Both the position numbers and the translations under genes were made by a program. A stretch of 5,416 bases of DNA, taken from contig JAKBCI010000135.1 of NCBI GenBank assembly GCA_021807965.1, positions 1 through 5,416 of the forward strand. Reading direction: 5' to 3'. The DNA is from Actinomycetes bacterium. GTDB taxonomy: Bacteria; Actinomycetota; Acidimicrobiia; Acidimicrobiales; RAAP-2. The notes below the pieces were generated by a model that made no database searches, was not told where the DNA came from, and saw only the letters and a program-made list of their open reading frames with translations. Position 1 is the stretch's first letter. Each line of letters starts with the position of its first letter. Shown piece after piece: positions 5,283 through 5,416 of the stretch.

Positions 5283-5416
5283 CTACCTCAGTCGACAGGT
5301 GAGGTCGTGGTCGACGCCTTCGACGATCGACCCGCAGCGCGAACAGACGAACTGCACCCAGCAGACCGGGTCGCCGCCCAACTCGTCGAACTCGTCGTCG
5401 TAGCGAAGCCGGTCCT
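5283..5416 (-). CDS. C-terminal end of a small Cys/His-rich, zinc-ribbon-like protein
   Basis: The last 43 codons of a leftward gene are visible, ending at a TAG (5285-5283); the start lies beyond the window. An acidic segment (YDDEFDELGGD) is followed by a Cys/His cluster: Cys at visible positions 18, 24, 27 and 40 and His at 36. The spacing is C-x5-C-x2-C-x8-H-x3-C, and CSRC is a typical knuckle. This suggests a small zinc-binding protein, but a metal site is not proved. Third codon positions are mostly G or C, unlike the other frames, which supports coding. The function is not recognised. The gene runs in the same direction as the ClC operon and ends 69 bases before it, so it could be co-transcribed. 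Confidence 0.6.
   Translation of the reverse strand, partial: DRLRYDDEFDELGGDPVCWVQFVCSRCGSIVEGVDHDLTCRLR

Noticed and set aside
5056..5403. Plus-strand 115-codon frame at the right edge
   Set aside because: It is antisense to the ClC start, the spacer and the zinc-ribbon-like gene, with no Shine-Dalgarno and no recognisable domain.

Overview
The window is G+C-rich bacterial DNA, about two thirds G+C by eye. GTG and TTG starts are frequent, genes are tightly packed, and one start looks leaderless. Together with a Ser/Thr/Pro-rich linker on an exported protein, this fits a high-G+C actinobacterium. An Acidimicrobiia-like lineage is a guess; nothing here fixes the taxonomy. No rRNA, tRNA, CRISPR array, insertion sequence or phage gene was seen.

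Left part (1-1226): two divergent genes. An alpha/beta-hydrolase runs leftward out of the window from a GTG at 743. A small SRPBCC-fold protein runs rightward from an ATG at 783. The 39-base gap between them holds -10-like hexamers for both directions. The SRPBCC gene ends tail to tail with the next gene, overlapping it by 17 bases.

Central and right part (1210-5213): a compact five-gene leftward run that is probably one operon. In transcription order it is a divergent ClC-type chloride channel/transporter (5213-3834), a PaiB-like FMN-binding protein (3808-3197), a GNAT acetyltransferase (3204-2710), a second unrelated GNAT (2720-2229), and an exported DUF3048/YerB-like protein (2226-1210). 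Gene junctions are +25, -8, -11 and +2 bases, so the last four genes are probably translationally coupled. PaiB next to a GNAT recalls the paiA-paiB pair of Bacillus subtilis, but the gene order is reversed and the GNAT is not clearly PaiA.

Right edge (5283-5416): the C-terminal end of a small leftward protein with a Cys/His pattern like a zinc ribbon. A 69-base spacer with a TACACT box separates it from the ClC gene.

The content is mostly ordinary accessory metabolism. The points most worth a second look are the ClC protein, which lacks several canonical filter residues, and the coupled ClC-PaiB-GNAT-GNAT-DUF3048 cluster. No clearly new biological system can be claimed from the sequence alone.
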